NCBI RefSeq assembly: GCF_039134705.1
Contig: NZ_CP146256.1
Coordinates: 372,001 to 436,000, forward strand
Source: Kineothrix sp. IPX-CK
GTDB taxonomy: Bacteria; Bacillota; Clostridia; Lachnospirales; Lachnospiraceae
Direction: 5' to 3'
DNA: 64,000 nt
The position numbers were made by a program, and so were the translations under genes. The notes below the pieces were generated by a model that saw nothing but the letters and a program-made list of their open reading frames with translations, made no database searches and had not been told where the DNA came from. Shown here in pieces: positions 8,886 to 18,585 of the stretch; the stretch's first letter is position 1, and every line of letters starts with the position of its first letter.

Positions 8886-9149
8886 ATGGCTTATAATAAA
8901 GCAGAGAGGTCTGATTCTCCGATGAGAAGAAAAGGCGGCATGCGCAGAAGAAAAAAAGTTTGCGTATTTTGCGGCAAAGACAATGTTATCGATTATAAAG
9001 ATGTAAATAAATTAAAAAGATATGTATCTGAGAGAGGAAAAATCCTCCCCAGAAGAATCACAGGAAATTGCGCAAAGCATCAGAGAGCTCTTACCGTAGC
9101 AATCAAGAGAGCACGTCATATCGCATTGATGCCGTATGTAATGGATTAA
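8886..9149 (+). CDS. rpsR: 30S ribosomal protein S18
   Basis: Ribosomal protein of 87 aa. A basic N-terminus ([11 protein letters not shown]) is followed by [38 protein letters not shown] and [16 protein letters not shown], all diagnostic of S18. The CxxC form suggests the zinc-coordinating version. AGGAGG precedes the ATG. It partners with S6 on the 30S platform. Confidence 0.97.
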   Translation: MAYNKAERSDSPMRRKGGMRRRKKVCVFCGKDNVIDYKDVNKLKRYVSERGKILPRRITGNCAKHQRALTVAIKRARHIALMPYVMD

Positions 9150-9160
9150 TACTAAAAATG

Positions 9161-9195
9161 AGGCCAACTATCGCAAATGGTAGTTGGTCTTTTTT
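9161..9195 (+). terminator. Intrinsic terminator of the rpsF-ssb-rpsR operon
   Basis: GGCCAACTA pairs with TAGTTGGTC across a short loop, followed immediately by a run of T. It lies 11 nt after the rpsR stop. Confidence 0.88.
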
Positions 9196-9270
9196 GATGT
9201 AATAGGAAAGTGTTCCTATTACATCAAAATGGATGCGCAGCTACGTGCGCGAAGGCACTTTTGCTCATGG
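9196..9270. repeat. Dispersed intergenic repeat, copy A (shortened)
   Basis: A perfect 13-bp inverted repeat (GATGTAATAGGAA, 4-nt loop, complement; 9196-9225) follows the terminator T-run directly. After it come GGATGCGCAGCTACGTGCGC and GGCACTTTTGCTC. Both blocks recur in order in the copies at 37113 and 43249; here the material between them is missing. Confidence 0.7.
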
Positions 9271-9403
9271 TAAAACGCTAAACCTATTTATAAGTATAAT
9301 TATAAAAAAAAGAATAATAAGTATGCAAATTATATAAAAAATAAAAAAATATTGAAAATTATATGAACATATAATATAATAATATAAAGTTAAGCGCTAA
9401 ACT
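9269..9403 (+). promoter_or_regulatory. Sugar operon promoter with two LacI-type operators
   Basis: TTGAAA (9353-9358), 16 bp, TATAAT (9375-9380). A 16-bp near-palindrome with central CG, AGTTAAGCGCTAAACT (9388-9403, 7 of 8 arm positions matched), covers the expected transcription start. This is the classic placement for a LacI-family repressor. A weaker relative, GGTAAAACGCTAAACC (9269-9284), shares the half-site GCTAAAC 119 bp upstream and could serve DNA looping. The LacI-family gene at 17454 is the obvious candidate regulator. Confidence 0.65.
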
Positions 9404-9446
9404 AAAATCGAACAAATAATGTAGTAAAACTGTGTGGAGGTTAAGA

Positions 9447-11162
9447 ATGAGTAAAAAGTTAAAGCAAATATTTTCGATGCTGCTGGCAATGACGATGGTA
9501 ACGGGGCTATTAGGAGGATGCGCAGGCAGTTCCGGTAGCGTGGATACAATTACGGATATAAAGGATACCGGGGCGCAGAATGCCGCAGCTACATCGACTT
9601 ATGAGCCCTACCCTGAAACGGTCACCTATACGATCGGTCTGAGAGTGCGTGCCGATGTAGCATATCCGGAAGGCAGTACGGATACGGCGGAGGAAAGCGC
9701 CTATACAAGATTCATGAAATCCAAATTGAACATACAAAATAAGAACGCATTCGAAGCGGCAGACGATAACGACTATAATCAAAAGGTTTCCATGGCAATC
9801 ACCAGTGGAGATATTCCGGATATTATGAACGTTACCTATGACGACTTCAAGGAATTGGCCGAGAACGATATGCTGGAGGATTTAACCGAGGCATACAATA
9901 ACTGTGCCAGCGATTTGATGAAGGAAATCTATGCGTCCAACGATAATCGGTCCCTGGATATGGCAACCATAGACGGAAAATTATATGCAATTCCCACAAC
10001 GGCTATTTCCAGCGGACCGGAGATGCTCTGGCTTAGGGGGGACTGGATGGATAAGCTCGGTCTGGAGGAGCCCAAGACCTTGGAAGATATAGAGAATATC
10101 GTTAAGGCCTTTGTAAAACAGGACCCGGGAGAGAACGGTGCAGGGAAGACCGTAGGAATTCCGTTGTGCGTGGACGGAGACACTAATTATATTTACGGAA
10201 ACTATTCGGGAGCATATAAAGCCAATAATATTTTTACAAGCTTCGGCGCCTACCCCGAGCAATGGGTGGAGGGCAAGGACGGAACTGCGGTATACGGCTC
10301 GGTGCAGCCGGAGATGAAGCAGGGACTGCAAGTGCTTGCGGACTGGTATAAGGAAGGCGTGATCGACCAGCAGCTGGCGGTCAGGACCTATGACGATATC
10401 AAGGCACTTGTGACGGATGGAAAATGCGGTTCCTATTTTTGCGGCTGGTGGGCACCCTATGATTTGGCCGGTTCCTATGAGCTGAATCCCGATGTGGAAT
10501 GGCGTGCTTATATTCTGCCCACAGGTTCGGATAACAAGGTAACCATGTGGTCGGGAAATCCCAATCAGAATTATTTCGTAGTACGAAAAGGGTTTGAGCA
10601 TCCGGAACTTCTCGTAAAAGCGAAATCAATCACCTTGGATTACAATCAGGGAGATGCGGCGTATACGGATGAAAGTGCGGAATGTAAGGAATATCTGGAT
10701 TATGTAGCTCATGGCTACGGTGTGGAGGTAATCGGCGGATTCGACTGGTACGATGCTGCTGCGCGTGCATATCAGCATATCAGCGAAGCCATCGACGGAA
10801 CGAGAAATCCGGACGAAATGAATGCCTATGAACATTCCTTGTATGAGTCCTGCACGAAATACCTGGAAGCGGTAAACAATAAGGAAAAGCCTGAAAAAGC
10901 GAACTGGCTGGACTACAATGCCCGCATGGTAGCCAGCAAGCTCATGAATGATACCGAGGTAAATATCGTACAGCCGGTATTCTTCAGCCAGACGGATTCC
11001 ATGTCGCTGATGTGGGAAAGCTTAAGAACTCTGGAAAGAACCACTATTCTTAAAATAGTGACAAATGAATTAAGTGTAGATGAATTCGATGCTTTCGCAG
11101 AGGAATGGATGAATGCGGGAGGACAGCAAATCACAGAGGAAGTGAACGAAGCGATTAATTAG
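9447..11162 (+). CDS. Extracellular solute-binding lipoprotein (sugar ABC transporter)
   Basis: Substrate-binding protein of 571 aa. The signal peptide is MSKKLKQIFSMLLAMTMVTG, then the lipobox LLGGC, with the lipidated Cys near residue 26, so it is anchored outside the membrane. The rest resembles the large family-1 binding proteins (LplA-like, 500-570 aa) that accompany LplB/YtcP-type permeases. GGAGG precedes the ATG at 9447; an in-frame start at 9432 lies upstream of that site. The GH31 and GH13 genes downstream suggest an alpha-glucan oligosaccharide ligand (inference). Confidence 0.92.
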   Translation: MSKKLKQIFSMLLAMTMVTGLLGGCAGSSGSVDTITDIKDTGAQNAAATSTYEPYPETVTYTIGLRVRADVAYPEGSTDTAEESAYTRFMKSKLNIQNKNAFEAADDNDYNQKVSMAITSGDIPDIMNVTYDDFKELAENDMLEDLTEAYNNCASDLMKEIYASNDNRSLDMATIDGKLYAIPTTAISSGPEMLWLRGDWMDKLGLEEPKTLEDIENIVKAFVKQDPGENGAGKTVGIPLCVDGDTNYIYGNYSGAYKANNIFTSFGAYPEQWVEGKDGTAVYGSVQPEMKQGLQVLADWYKEGVIDQQLAVRTYDDIKALVTDGKCGSYFCGWWAPYDLAGSYELNPDVEWRAYILPTGSDNKVTMWSGNPNQNYFVVRKGFEHPELLVKAKSITLDYNQGDAAYTDESAECKEYLDYVAHGYGVEVIGGFDWYDAAARAYQHISEAIDGTRNPDEMNAYEHSLYESCTKYLEAVNNKEKPEKANWLDYNARMVASKLMNDTEVNIVQPVFFSQTDSMSLMWESLRTLERTTILKIVTNELSVDEFDAFAEEWMNAGGQQITEEVNEAIN

Positions 11163-11175
11163 TACTGAACATTAG

Positions 11176-11217
11176 GCCTGAGCCGGTTTAGCTTATCTTA
11201 TCGGTTCAGGCATTTTT
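11176..11217 (+). terminator. Attenuating hairpin between binding protein and permease
   Basis: GCCTGAGCCG pairs with CGGTTCAGGC (one wobble), followed by ATTTTTG. It sits between the binding-protein stop and the first permease. A leaky terminator here is a common way to make more binding protein than permease. Confidence 0.7.
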
Positions 11218-11232
11218 GCGGGGCAGCGGACT

Positions 11233-12147
11233 GTGAAGAAAGGTATGGGTTATTTTATGAATAGACCGAAAAAGCAAGTATATTATCATTTGATGATGCT
11301 TCCGGGGATGATATTTTTAATCATTTTTAATTTTATTCCTATGGCTGGAATTGTGATGGCATTTCAGAATTTCAGCCCGGTAAAGGGGATCTTGGAATCT
11401 AAATGGGTAGGGCTTGATAATTTTAGATTTATCTTCAGCCTCCCGGATAGCAGACAGATTTTTGTTAATACAATTATCATATCGCTTGGGAAGATTATGC
11501 TTGGAATCCTTATTCCGGTCTGCTTTTCCCTGATGCTGAATGAAATAAAAGTGAAGTTTTTTAAACGAACGGTTCAGACAATTGTATATATGCCTCATTT
11601 TTTGTCTTGGGTAGTGTTTGCTGCGGTAGTCCAAAGTATATTTTCTTATGACGGGCCGGTCAATGTACTGCTGACGGTAATAGGAATGGAGCCTGTTATG
11701 TTTTTGGGAAGCAATCAGTGGTTTCGAACGTTAATGGTTACTACCGATAGCTGGAAAGAATTCGGTTATGGCTCGATCATTTATCTGGCGGCGCTTACGG
11801 GAATAGACCCGGGGCTGTATGAAGCAGCATCCATTGACGGGGCAAGCCGGTGGAAAAGGCTTTTGTATATCACCTTGCCGGGAATCATGCCGATTATCCT
11901 CATTATGCTGACGATGGCCCTGCCTAACATTTTGAATGCGGGTTTTGATCAGATTTTCAATCTATACAATCCGCTCGTTTACGAATCGGGAGATATTCTG
12001 GACACCTATGTTTACAGAGTGGGTATGTTAAAAAGGCAATACAGTCTGGGAACGGCAGTGGGATTGATTAAATCTGTAGTCGGAATGATACTGATATTAG
12101 CTGCGAATAAATTGGTCACGACATTTTCCGACCGGAGAATGTTCTAA
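11233..12147 (+). CDS. Sugar ABC transporter permease (LplB type)
   Basis: Integral membrane permease of up to 304 aa. About six helices are visible, starting with the segment LPGMIFLIIFNFIPMAG. The EAA loop that docks the ATPase reads YEAASIDGASRWKRLLYITLPG (about 196-217). LplB/YtcP-type permeases work with lipoproteins like the one upstream. Start is uncertain: GTG 11233, ATG 11245 and ATG 11257 are in frame, with the AGAAAGG site only 1 nt from 11245 and 13 nt from 11257. Confidence 0.92.
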   Translation: MKKGMGYFMNRPKKQVYYHLMMLPGMIFLIIFNFIPMAGIVMAFQNFSPVKGILESKWVGLDNFRFIFSLPDSRQIFVNTIIISLGKIMLGILIPVCFSLMLNEIKVKFFKRTVQTIVYMPHFLSWVVFAAVVQSIFSYDGPVNVLLTVIGMEPVMFLGSNQWFRTLMVTTDSWKEFGYGSIIYLAALTGIDPGLYEAASIDGASRWKRLLYITLPGIMPIILIMLTMALPNILNAGFDQIFNLYNPLVYESGDILDTYVYRVGMLKRQYSLGTAVGLIKSVVGMILILAANKLVTTFSDRRMF

Positions 12148-12158
12148 GGAGGACAAAG

Positions 12159-13040
12159 ATGAAAAAACGGAAAAAAATAGATTTACTGACCGTATTCATT
12201 TATGCGGTGGTGATAGTGATGGGCCTAAGCTGCCTTCTTCCGCTGCTGAATACGTTGGCGTTATCCTTTAGCAGCAGCGCGGCGGCTACAGCCGGTAAAG
12301 TAGGAATTATACCGGTGAGTTTCACGCTGAGCTCTTATCAGAAGATATTGAATGACCAACAGTTTTGGAGATCCTTTCTCATTTCGGTGTTACGGGTGAT
12401 AGCAGGTACCTCGCTCAATATATTTTTAGTAATTACCATGGCCTATCCTTTATCCAAGAGCGGGAGAGAATTCGGAGCACAGAAAATATACATCAAATTC
12501 GTGATATTCGCTATGCTGTTTAACGGCGGCATGGTACCTACCTACATGGTAGTGCAGAAGCTGGGAATGATTAATACCCTCTGGTCTTTGATTTTACCGG
12601 GAGCAGTGGGCACAGGAAATGTTATCTTGATGATGAACTTTTTCAGGAGTGTGCCGAAATCCCTGGAGGAAGCGGCAGAAATCGACGGTGCCACCCCATT
12701 TCAGATTTTATGGAATATATTTATACCTGCATCGAAGCCTTGCATAGCAACTATCGTACTTTTTTGTATCGTAGGGCACTGGAACGATTATTTTTCGGGA
12801 ATCCTGTACATAACGAAGGTACATAATTATCCCCTGCAGACCTATATTCAAATGATAGCTACTACCTTTGATATTTCCAAAATAACCGATATCAAAAAGC
12901 TGGAAGAGTTTCTCGCGATATCGGAAAGAACGCTGAATTCTGCAAAAATAGTCGTATCCGTCATACCGCTGTTATTAATTTATCCTTTTCTGCAGAAATA
13001 TTTTACCACAGGACTCGTGGTAGGAGCCGTTAAGGAGTGA
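12159..13040 (+). CDS. Sugar ABC transporter permease (LplC/YtcP type)
   Basis: Second permease of the transporter, 293 aa. There are about six helices, with the EAA loop LEEAAEIDGATPFQILWNIF around 170-190 and the family C-terminus FTTGLVVGAVKE. AAGGAGG precedes the ATG, 11 nt after the first permease. No ATP-binding subunit follows, as is usual for this class in Firmicutes, where a shared MsmX-like ATPase encoded elsewhere energises several importers (family knowledge). Confidence 0.93.
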   Translation: MKKRKKIDLLTVFIYAVVIVMGLSCLLPLLNTLALSFSSSAAATAGKVGIIPVSFTLSSYQKILNDQQFWRSFLISVLRVIAGTSLNIFLVITMAYPLSKSGREFGAQKIYIKFVIFAMLFNGGMVPTYMVVQKLGMINTLWSLILPGAVGTGNVILMMNFFRSVPKSLEEAAEIDGATPFQILWNIFIPASKPCIATIVLFCIVGHWNDYFSGILYITKVHNYPLQTYIQMIATTFDISKITDIKKLEEFLAISERTLNSAKIVVSVIPLLLIYPFLQKYFTTGLVVGAVKE

Positions 13041-13051
13041 GAGAAGGACGA

Positions 13052-15442
13052 ATGAAGAAAATATATAGAATTGATGCCAGCGGAAGGGCATTGGAAGAAA
13101 ATATAGTACACCGAGGAGAGCTTCGTATTACATTGCTGACCCCTGCGCTTCTCAGGATAGAATATAACCGGGAAGAAGACTTCGTGGACGCGCCTACACA
13201 GGCGGTATGGTTCCGGAAGTTTCCTGCCGTGGATTATTGTCTGGAGGAGTCGGAGGAAAGCCTTTTTCTGGAAACTGCGCGGATATGCCTTAAATATAAC
13301 AAGGACAGTAAAGCGGAGGATTTCCTGACAATCAGAATAAAGGACGAGGCGGGCAGGTATATCGGAAGATGGAAATGGACCGACGAGGTCCTGACGCTAA
13401 AGGGGACTGCCAGAACCCTGGATGAAACGGACGGGGCGGTAACGCTTGAGGAAAGTATTATTTCGAGGCAGGGATATTCTGTTCTGGATGACAGCGCCTC
13501 TTATTTAATAAAAGAAAGCGGTGAACTGACGGGGAGAAAAAGCATCGGCAAGGATATTTATTTCTTTGGATACGGTCATGCCTATCAGGAATGTCTGAAG
13601 GACTTTTTCCGGATGACAGGGAAGCCGCCCATGCTTCCCAGATTCGCTTTCGGTAACTGGTGGAGCCGTTATCACAAATATACGGAAGAGGAGTATAAAG
13701 CGCTGATAGAAAGGTTCGAAGAAAATGAAATTCCGCTGTCCGTGGCGGTAATCGATATGGACTGGCATATTACCGAGATTGACTCCGGAGAAGGGAGCGG
13801 ATGGACGGGATATACATGGAATCGTGAATTGTTTCCGGAGCCGGAGAGGCTTCTTACATGGCTCCATGAAAAGAAGCTTCAAGTATCGCTCAATGTACAT
13901 CCGGCAGAAGGAGTTTTGCCACATGAGGAGGCTTATGATGAAATGGCAGGAGCCCTCGGTATGGATACGAAGAGGCGGGAACCCATAGACTTCAACATTT
14001 CTGATCCTGAATTTCTGGAGGCATATTTTCAATATCTGCATGCTCCTAACGAAGCGATGGGAGTGGATTTCTGGTGGGTGGACTGGCAGCAGGGGGAAAA
14101 AAGCGGACTGCCGGGAGTGGACCCGCTATGGCTTCTTAACCACTATCATTATTTGGACAATGGAAAGGAAAATAAGAGGGCGTTGATTCTGTCTAGATAT
14201 GGTGGAGCCGGAAGCCACAGATATCCGGTGGGATTTTCCGGCGATTCTATTATATCGTGGGAAACTCTGAAATTTCAGCCATATTTTACGGCGACGGCGG
14301 CTAATATTGGATACGGATGGTGGAGCCATGACATTGGCGGTCATATGCTGGGAGCATACGATGAGGAATTGCAGATTCGCTGGGTTCAATTCGGAGCGTT
14401 TTCCCCTATCTGCCGTATACACAGCTCGGCAAGCCCTTTCAATCATAAGGAACCATGGAACTATTCTTTGGAGACTAATATGATCATTACGAAGTACTTG
14501 CGGCTGAGGCATCAATTGATTCCCTATCTGTATACAATGAACAAGGTTTTTTCCTCGGAAGGGATTCCTTTGTTGAGACCTTTATATTATGAGTACCCGG
14601 AAAAAGAGGAAGCGTACCGTATGCCGAATGAATACCTTTTTGGAACCCAGATGATTTGCACTCCCGTTACTGAGCCTGTTATCGATGCAATACGGGTGGC
14701 TAAAGCGAACGCTTGGATACCGGAGGGTACCTATATCGATTGGTTCACCGGCATGATTTACAGAGGCGGGCGCAGGATAGACCTTTACCGGGGGATTGGG
14801 GAAATGCCTGTGCTTCTTAAGGCAGGAGCCATTGTACCGCTGAATGGAGATGAGAAGAGAAGAAACGGTACGGATAACCAGGACTTATTGGAATTGATAG
14901 TAGCTGCAGGGGCGGACGGAGAATTCGAATTATATGAGGACGATGGTATCAGCCTGCTTTTTGAAAAGGGAGAGTATGTAACCACGCAGTTTGAGCTGGA
15001 TTACAGGAATGCCGGAGAGCTTCGGATCCATGGAGCAAACGGCGACTTGAAATTAATACCGGAGAGAAGAAAATACCGGATCCGCTTCCTTGGATTTGAA
15101 AAACCGGACACGATATGGGTAAAAAGAGATGGCACATTAGCAGAACTATCGTTTTACTATGAAGCGATAAGGAATGAAGCAGTGCTGGAATTAGAGGCAG
15201 GAGTTGATGAAGAGATTAGTATATCCTTTCAAGGGGGCATGCGATTAGGAAGCAATAAAGTACCGGAGAGATGCTTTCTGCTGCTGGATAAGGCTAAAAT
15301 TGAATATACCGAAAAAGAGAAGATTTATAATATCATCACAAAAAACACATGCGTCAGGGCTTTGACAGGCTTGCTGAGCTTAAATATAAATGCTGAGCTT
15401 TACGGAGCGTTTCATGAACTGCTGCTTGCAGAGGAAGAATGA
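13052..15442 (+). CDS. GH31 family alpha-glycosidase
   Basis: Glycoside hydrolase family 31, 796 aa, most likely an alpha-glucosidase that releases glucose from non-reducing ends. An N-terminal beta domain precedes the (beta/alpha)8 barrel. The nucleophile is predicted as D344 in FWWVDWQQG and the acid/base as D398 in GFSGDSIISW. RIHSSASPF and the C-terminal beta domains fit the family. No signal peptide is seen, so it acts in the cytoplasm on imported oligosaccharides. AGAAGGA precedes the ATG at 13052; the GTG at 13037 has its ribosome site too close. An alpha-xylosidase or isomaltase specificity cannot be excluded. Confidence 0.9.
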   Translation: MKKIYRIDASGRALEENIVHRGELRITLLTPALLRIEYNREEDFVDAPTQAVWFRKFPAVDYCLEESEESLFLETARICLKYNKDSKAEDFLTIRIKDEAGRYIGRWKWTDEVLTLKGTARTLDETDGAVTLEESIISRQGYSVLDDSASYLIKESGELTGRKSIGKDIYFFGYGHAYQECLKDFFRMTGKPPMLPRFAFGNWWSRYHKYTEEEYKALIERFEENEIPLSVAVIDMDWHITEIDSGEGSGWTGYTWNRELFPEPERLLTWLHEKKLQVSLNVHPAEGVLPHEEAYDEMAGALGMDTKRREPIDFNISDPEFLEAYFQYLHAPNEAMGVDFWWVDWQQGEKSGLPGVDPLWLLNHYHYLDNGKENKRALILSRYGGAGSHRYPVGFSGDSIISWETLKFQPYFTATAANIGYGWWSHDIGGHMLGAYDEELQIRWVQFGAFSPICRIHSSASPFNHKEPWNYSLETNMIITKYLRLRHQLIPYLYTMNKVFSSEGIPLLRPLYYEYPEKEEAYRMPNEYLFGTQMICTPVTEPVIDAIRVAKANAWIPEGTYIDWFTGMIYRGGRRIDLYRGIGEMPVLLKAGAIVPLNGDEKRRNGTDNQDLLELIVAAGADGEFELYEDDGISLLFEKGEYVTTQFELDYRNAGELRIHGANGDLKLIPERRKYRIRFLGFEKPDTIWVKRDGTLAELSFYYEAIRNEAVLELEAGVDEEISISFQGGMRLGSNKVPERCFLLLDKAKIEYTEKEKIYNIITKNTCVRALTGLLSLNINAELYGAFHELLLAEEE

Positions 15443-15457
15443 AAGAGGATAAATCTT

Positions 15458-17362
15458 ATGGAAAAATGGCTTCAAAGTGTCTATTCCGATGGAACTGGAC
15501 ATTACGTCAGCGAGCCTTATCCTGCAAAGGGTGAATGGGTCGATATACAAATCAGAATGTTAAAAAATCAAAGTGTGAAGCATGTGCTTCTCCGTTCTAA
15601 AGAATTTGGAATTGAAAAATTAACCGAGATGAATTTGTTTAAAACGAAAAATGGATTGGATTATTACAAGGTGCAGGTCCGGATAAACGATCCGGTATAC
15701 CGCTACCAATTCTACTTGGTTACGGAAGAGAAAATTTATTATTATACGCAGCACCGTATTACGGATCATATTCCCGATGAATCGATGGACTTTGTGATAC
15801 TTGCGGACTATCATCCTGCCAAATGGATAAAGGAATCTGTTTTTTATCAGATTTTCCCTGACAGGTTCTGCAACGGAAATGAAAAAATCAGCGTTAAGGA
15901 CGGGGAATACAGCTATCAGGGGCATCCTGCCATTCGGGTAAAGAATTGGAATACGCCTGCTGCAGACTATGGGCAGACGCACGCTCTTGATTTTTATGGG
16001 GGAGACCTGGAGGGAGTCATCAAGAAGCTGGATTATCTGTCGGAGCTTGGTATAAATGCCATATATCTGAACCCTATTTTCACATCCCCCTCGGTGCATA
16101 AATATGACAGTCTGGATTATTACCATGTGGATACTCATTTGGGCGGGGATGCAGCGCTGAAAATGCTGATTAAAAAATTGCATGAGAGAGATATGAAGCT
16201 CATGCTGGATATTTCAATCAATCACACAAGCTCCGCCGCACAGTGGTTCAATAAAGAGAACGAATTTTATCAAGCTTGTGTGGGAGCGTATCAAAATCCG
16301 GAATCGGAGCTCCGCCAGTTTTATTTTTGGGACGACAAGGGAAATTATGATACATGGTGCGGAGTGAAGACTATGCCTAAGCTCAACTATGGGTCTGAGG
16401 AGTTGAGAAGAAAGGTATATAAGAATAGAAACTCCGTACTTAAAAAGTGGATGAAAGAGCCTTACGGGATCGATGGCTGGAGATTTGATGTGGCAGATTG
16501 TCTGGCGAGAAACGAGGTGACGGATGTACATGAGGAAGTTCTTAAGGAGATAAGACAGGAACTTAAGTCCGAAAATCCCGATATTTATTTGCTGGCGGAG
16601 GACTGGGCGGACTGTTCGGAGGATCTGAAAGGAGACGCATGGGACGGAACGATGAATTATTACGGCTGTGCCCGGCCGATTCGTGAATTTGTGGGGGAAA
16701 TCGATTTATTTCATGTAAGGAACCCGATACTCAGCCGCGTAACCTGTAAAATGACGGCGAAACAGTTGGCGGAAAGAATTACACAATTTTATGCGAAACT
16801 TCCCTGCTCCGTACAGTATCAGATGTTCAACCTGCTGAACAGCCATGATGTGACCAGACTTTATAATAATCCTGAGGTGAACACGGAAGAGCACAGAGGG
16901 GCGGTCGTGATGATGTTTGCATTGCCGGGGTGTCCTAATGTTTATTATGGAGATGAGATCCTTTTGGAGGGGGGGATTGATTCTATAGAGAGCTGCCGTT
17001 ATCCCATGAATTGGAACCGGAAGGAGGAATTTACGGAGATTTATGAATTCTACCGGAAGCTGGCATGGCTGAAGAGAAGTTCCCAGGCGATGCAGGACGG
17101 GGGATTTCAGGTTTTTTGGGATAAGGATTACATATTTGCTTTCTCCAGATTTACGGAAAAGGAGGTTATCTTTGTTGTTTGTTCGACGGATGACAAAGAA
17201 TATGAAATAATTCTTCCGATTGAGAATTATGGATTAGAGCATTTTCGGGAAAAAGAGGATTACTTCGGCGTTCCTTTGGATACGGAAAAAAGGGATGGAA
17301 AAATAATATGTCACATAAAACCCCACCAAAGTTATCTGATGAGGGTGCCCATAGAAAAATAA
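15458..17362 (+). CDS. GH13 alpha-amylase family enzyme (cyclomaltodextrinase/neopullulanase-like)
   Basis: Cytoplasmic GH13 enzyme of 634 aa. An N-terminal beta domain (about 1-125) precedes the catalytic barrel, as in the GH13_20 cyclomaltodextrinases and neopullulanases. Conserved regions: LDISINHTS (region I), GWRFDVAD with nucleophile D344 (II), LLAEDW with acid/base E381 (III) and LNSHDVTR with D464 (IV). No signal peptide. It probably cuts imported maltodextrins or cyclodextrins for the GH31 enzyme encoded 15 nt upstream in the same operon. Confidence 0.91.
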   Translation: MEKWLQSVYSDGTGHYVSEPYPAKGEWVDIQIRMLKNQSVKHVLLRSKEFGIEKLTEMNLFKTKNGLDYYKVQVRINDPVYRYQFYLVTEEKIYYYTQHRITDHIPDESMDFVILADYHPAKWIKESVFYQIFPDRFCNGNEKISVKDGEYSYQGHPAIRVKNWNTPAADYGQTHALDFYGGDLEGVIKKLDYLSELGINAIYLNPIFTSPSVHKYDSLDYYHVDTHLGGDAALKMLIKKLHERDMKLMLDISINHTSSAAQWFNKENEFYQACVGAYQNPESELRQFYFWDDKGNYDTWCGVKTMPKLNYGSEELRRKVYKNRNSVLKKWMKEPYGIDGWRFDVADCLARNEVTDVHEEVLKEIRQELKSENPDIYLLAEDWADCSEDLKGDAWDGTMNYYGCARPIREFVGEIDLFHVRNPILSRVTCKMTAKQLAERITQFYAKLPCSVQYQMFNLLNSHDVTRLYNNPEVNTEEHRGAVVMMFALPGCPNVYYGDEILLEGGIDSIESCRYPMNWNRKEEFTEIYEFYRKLAWLKRSSQAMQDGGFQVFWDKDYIFAFSRFTEKEVIFVVCSTDDKEYEIILPIENYGLEHFREKEDYFGVPLDTEKRDGKIICHIKPHQSYLMRVPIEK

Positions 17363-17413
17363 ACATAGAAAAATTATGAGAAAGGCTAACTGTTTTTTGC
17401 CGGGGAAATAGGG

Positions 17414-17419
17414 TATAAT
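17414..17419 (+). promoter_or_regulatory. -10 element upstream of the LacI-family gene
   Basis: TATAAT at 17414-17419, with a weak -35 candidate TGTTTT 17 bp upstream (17391-17396). It would give the regulator its own promoter, separate from the sugar operon that ends at 17362. Confidence 0.45.
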
Positions 17420-17453
17420 GTTCTTATAATAACTATTTTAAAGGAGCATCGGT

Positions 17454-18476
17454 ATGATAACGTTAAAGGATATCGCAAAAGAAGCCGGCGTAAGCAGTGT
17501 AACGGTTTCGAATGTAATTAACGGCAATTATAAAAAGGTATCCGCTGAGAAGATTGATGAGATTCAGGAAATCATTAAAAAACATCATTATGTTCCCAAT
17601 GCGGTAGCGCGAAGCCTTGCGGTAAAGGAGTCGAAGCTGATTGGAGTAGTGATTCCTTATGTGGCTGAGAATGAGAACTTCCTGCAAAGTCCTTATAACG
17701 CGGAAATACTGGGTGTACTGGAAAAGTGGATTCGCAAGAACGGATACTATTTAATGGTAAGATGCGTCGATAGCTGCAAAGAGATTATTCCTGTAATCAA
17801 CACGTGGAATGTAGATGGAGTGGTCTTTCTCGGAGCATATAGCCACGAAGTGAGAGAGTTGAATAAGCAATTGCGGCTACCGATGGTTTTTATTGATACA
17901 TATGCGGATGAAAAAGAAATTGTAAATATTGGTGTAGATGATTTCAAAGGAGGTTATATCGCCACGAAATACCTGATCAGCAAAGGACATCGTTCCATTT
18001 GCTTCGTAGGGCCGTGCTATATTGAAGGAAATGTAGTAGAAAAGCGATATAACGGATACTTGAAGGCGATGGGGGAATGTGGCTATGGGGACAGTATTTC
18101 CAGCCAACATGCCATTGGAACCTCATATGAAGACGGCGTTGGCATAGGAAAAAAAATTGCGTTTGCAGAGGAAGAAGTCACTGCAGTCTTTGCCACGGCG
18201 GACATATTGGCGTTAGGATTGATTCATGGCTTGCGTTTGAATGGGAAGAGGGTTCCGCAGGACATATCCGTAATCGGGTTTGATAATTTGCAGGAATGCA
18301 GATATTCTACGCCACAGCTTACTACCATATCGCAGAATATTTCCATAAAAGCGGAACGGGCAGCAGATGCGTTGTTTCAAATGATTAGGGAAAAGAAGAA
18401 AATGTCCATGAATGAGATAATAGAGGTTGAGTTAGTGGAAAGACAGTCGGTCCGGCCCATATCGGGCGCGGATTAA
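17454..18476 (+). CDS. LacI-family transcriptional regulator
   Basis: Repressor of 340 aa. The N-terminal helix-turn-helix reads ITLKDIAKEAGVSSVTVSNV with hinge HHYVPNAVARSL. A periplasmic-binding-protein-like effector domain follows, with IGVVIPYVAENEN, GVVFLGAY, SVIGFDN and a C-terminal dimerisation part. AAAGGAGC precedes the ATG. It follows the alpha-glucan operon and probably represses it from the operator at 9388-9403, released by an imported sugar. The effector is not predictable. Confidence 0.93.
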   Translation: MITLKDIAKEAGVSSVTVSNVINGNYKKVSAEKIDEIQEIIKKHHYVPNAVARSLAVKESKLIGVVIPYVAENENFLQSPYNAEILGVLEKWIRKNGYYLMVRCVDSCKEIIPVINTWNVDGVVFLGAYSHEVRELNKQLRLPMVFIDTYADEKEIVNIGVDDFKGGYIATKYLISKGHRSICFVGPCYIEGNVVEKRYNGYLKAMGECGYGDSISSQHAIGTSYEDGVGIGKKIAFAEEEVTAVFATADILALGLIHGLRLNGKRVPQDISVIGFDNLQECRYSTPQLTTISQNISIKAERAADALFQMIREKKKMSMNEIIEVELVERQSVRPISGAD

Positions 18477-18480
18477 AAGG

Positions 18481-18506
18481 GCAATGCCGCCAGGCGTTGC
18501 TTTTTT
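18481..18506 (+). terminator. Intrinsic terminator after the LacI-family gene
   Basis: GCAATGCC pairs with GGCGTTGC (one G-T wobble) around a 4-nt loop, followed by six T. It lies just after the stop codon. Confidence 0.88.
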
Positions 18507-18585
18507 ATGCAATAGAAAGTGCGTCTATTGTATAAAAAAGCGAGTGCATGGCTGTTCATGAGAGTGTGTCAGAAGCGCTGTTCTT
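18507..18585. repeat. Dispersed intergenic repeat, copy B (diverged)
   Basis: ATGCAATAGA and TCTATTGTAT form an inverted repeat with the 7-nt loop AAGTGCG, directly after a terminator T-run. Arms and loop match the first part of the copies at 9196, 37113 and 43249. The remainder is weakly similar, so this is an old or partial copy. The rest of the 261-nt gap to gdpP holds an extended -10 (TGCTATACT, 18658-18666) likely used by gdpP. Confidence 0.5.

Noticed and set aside
9981..10601. 206-codon minus-strand frame in the binding-protein gene
   Set aside because: Antisense to a clear lipoprotein gene, no ribosome site.
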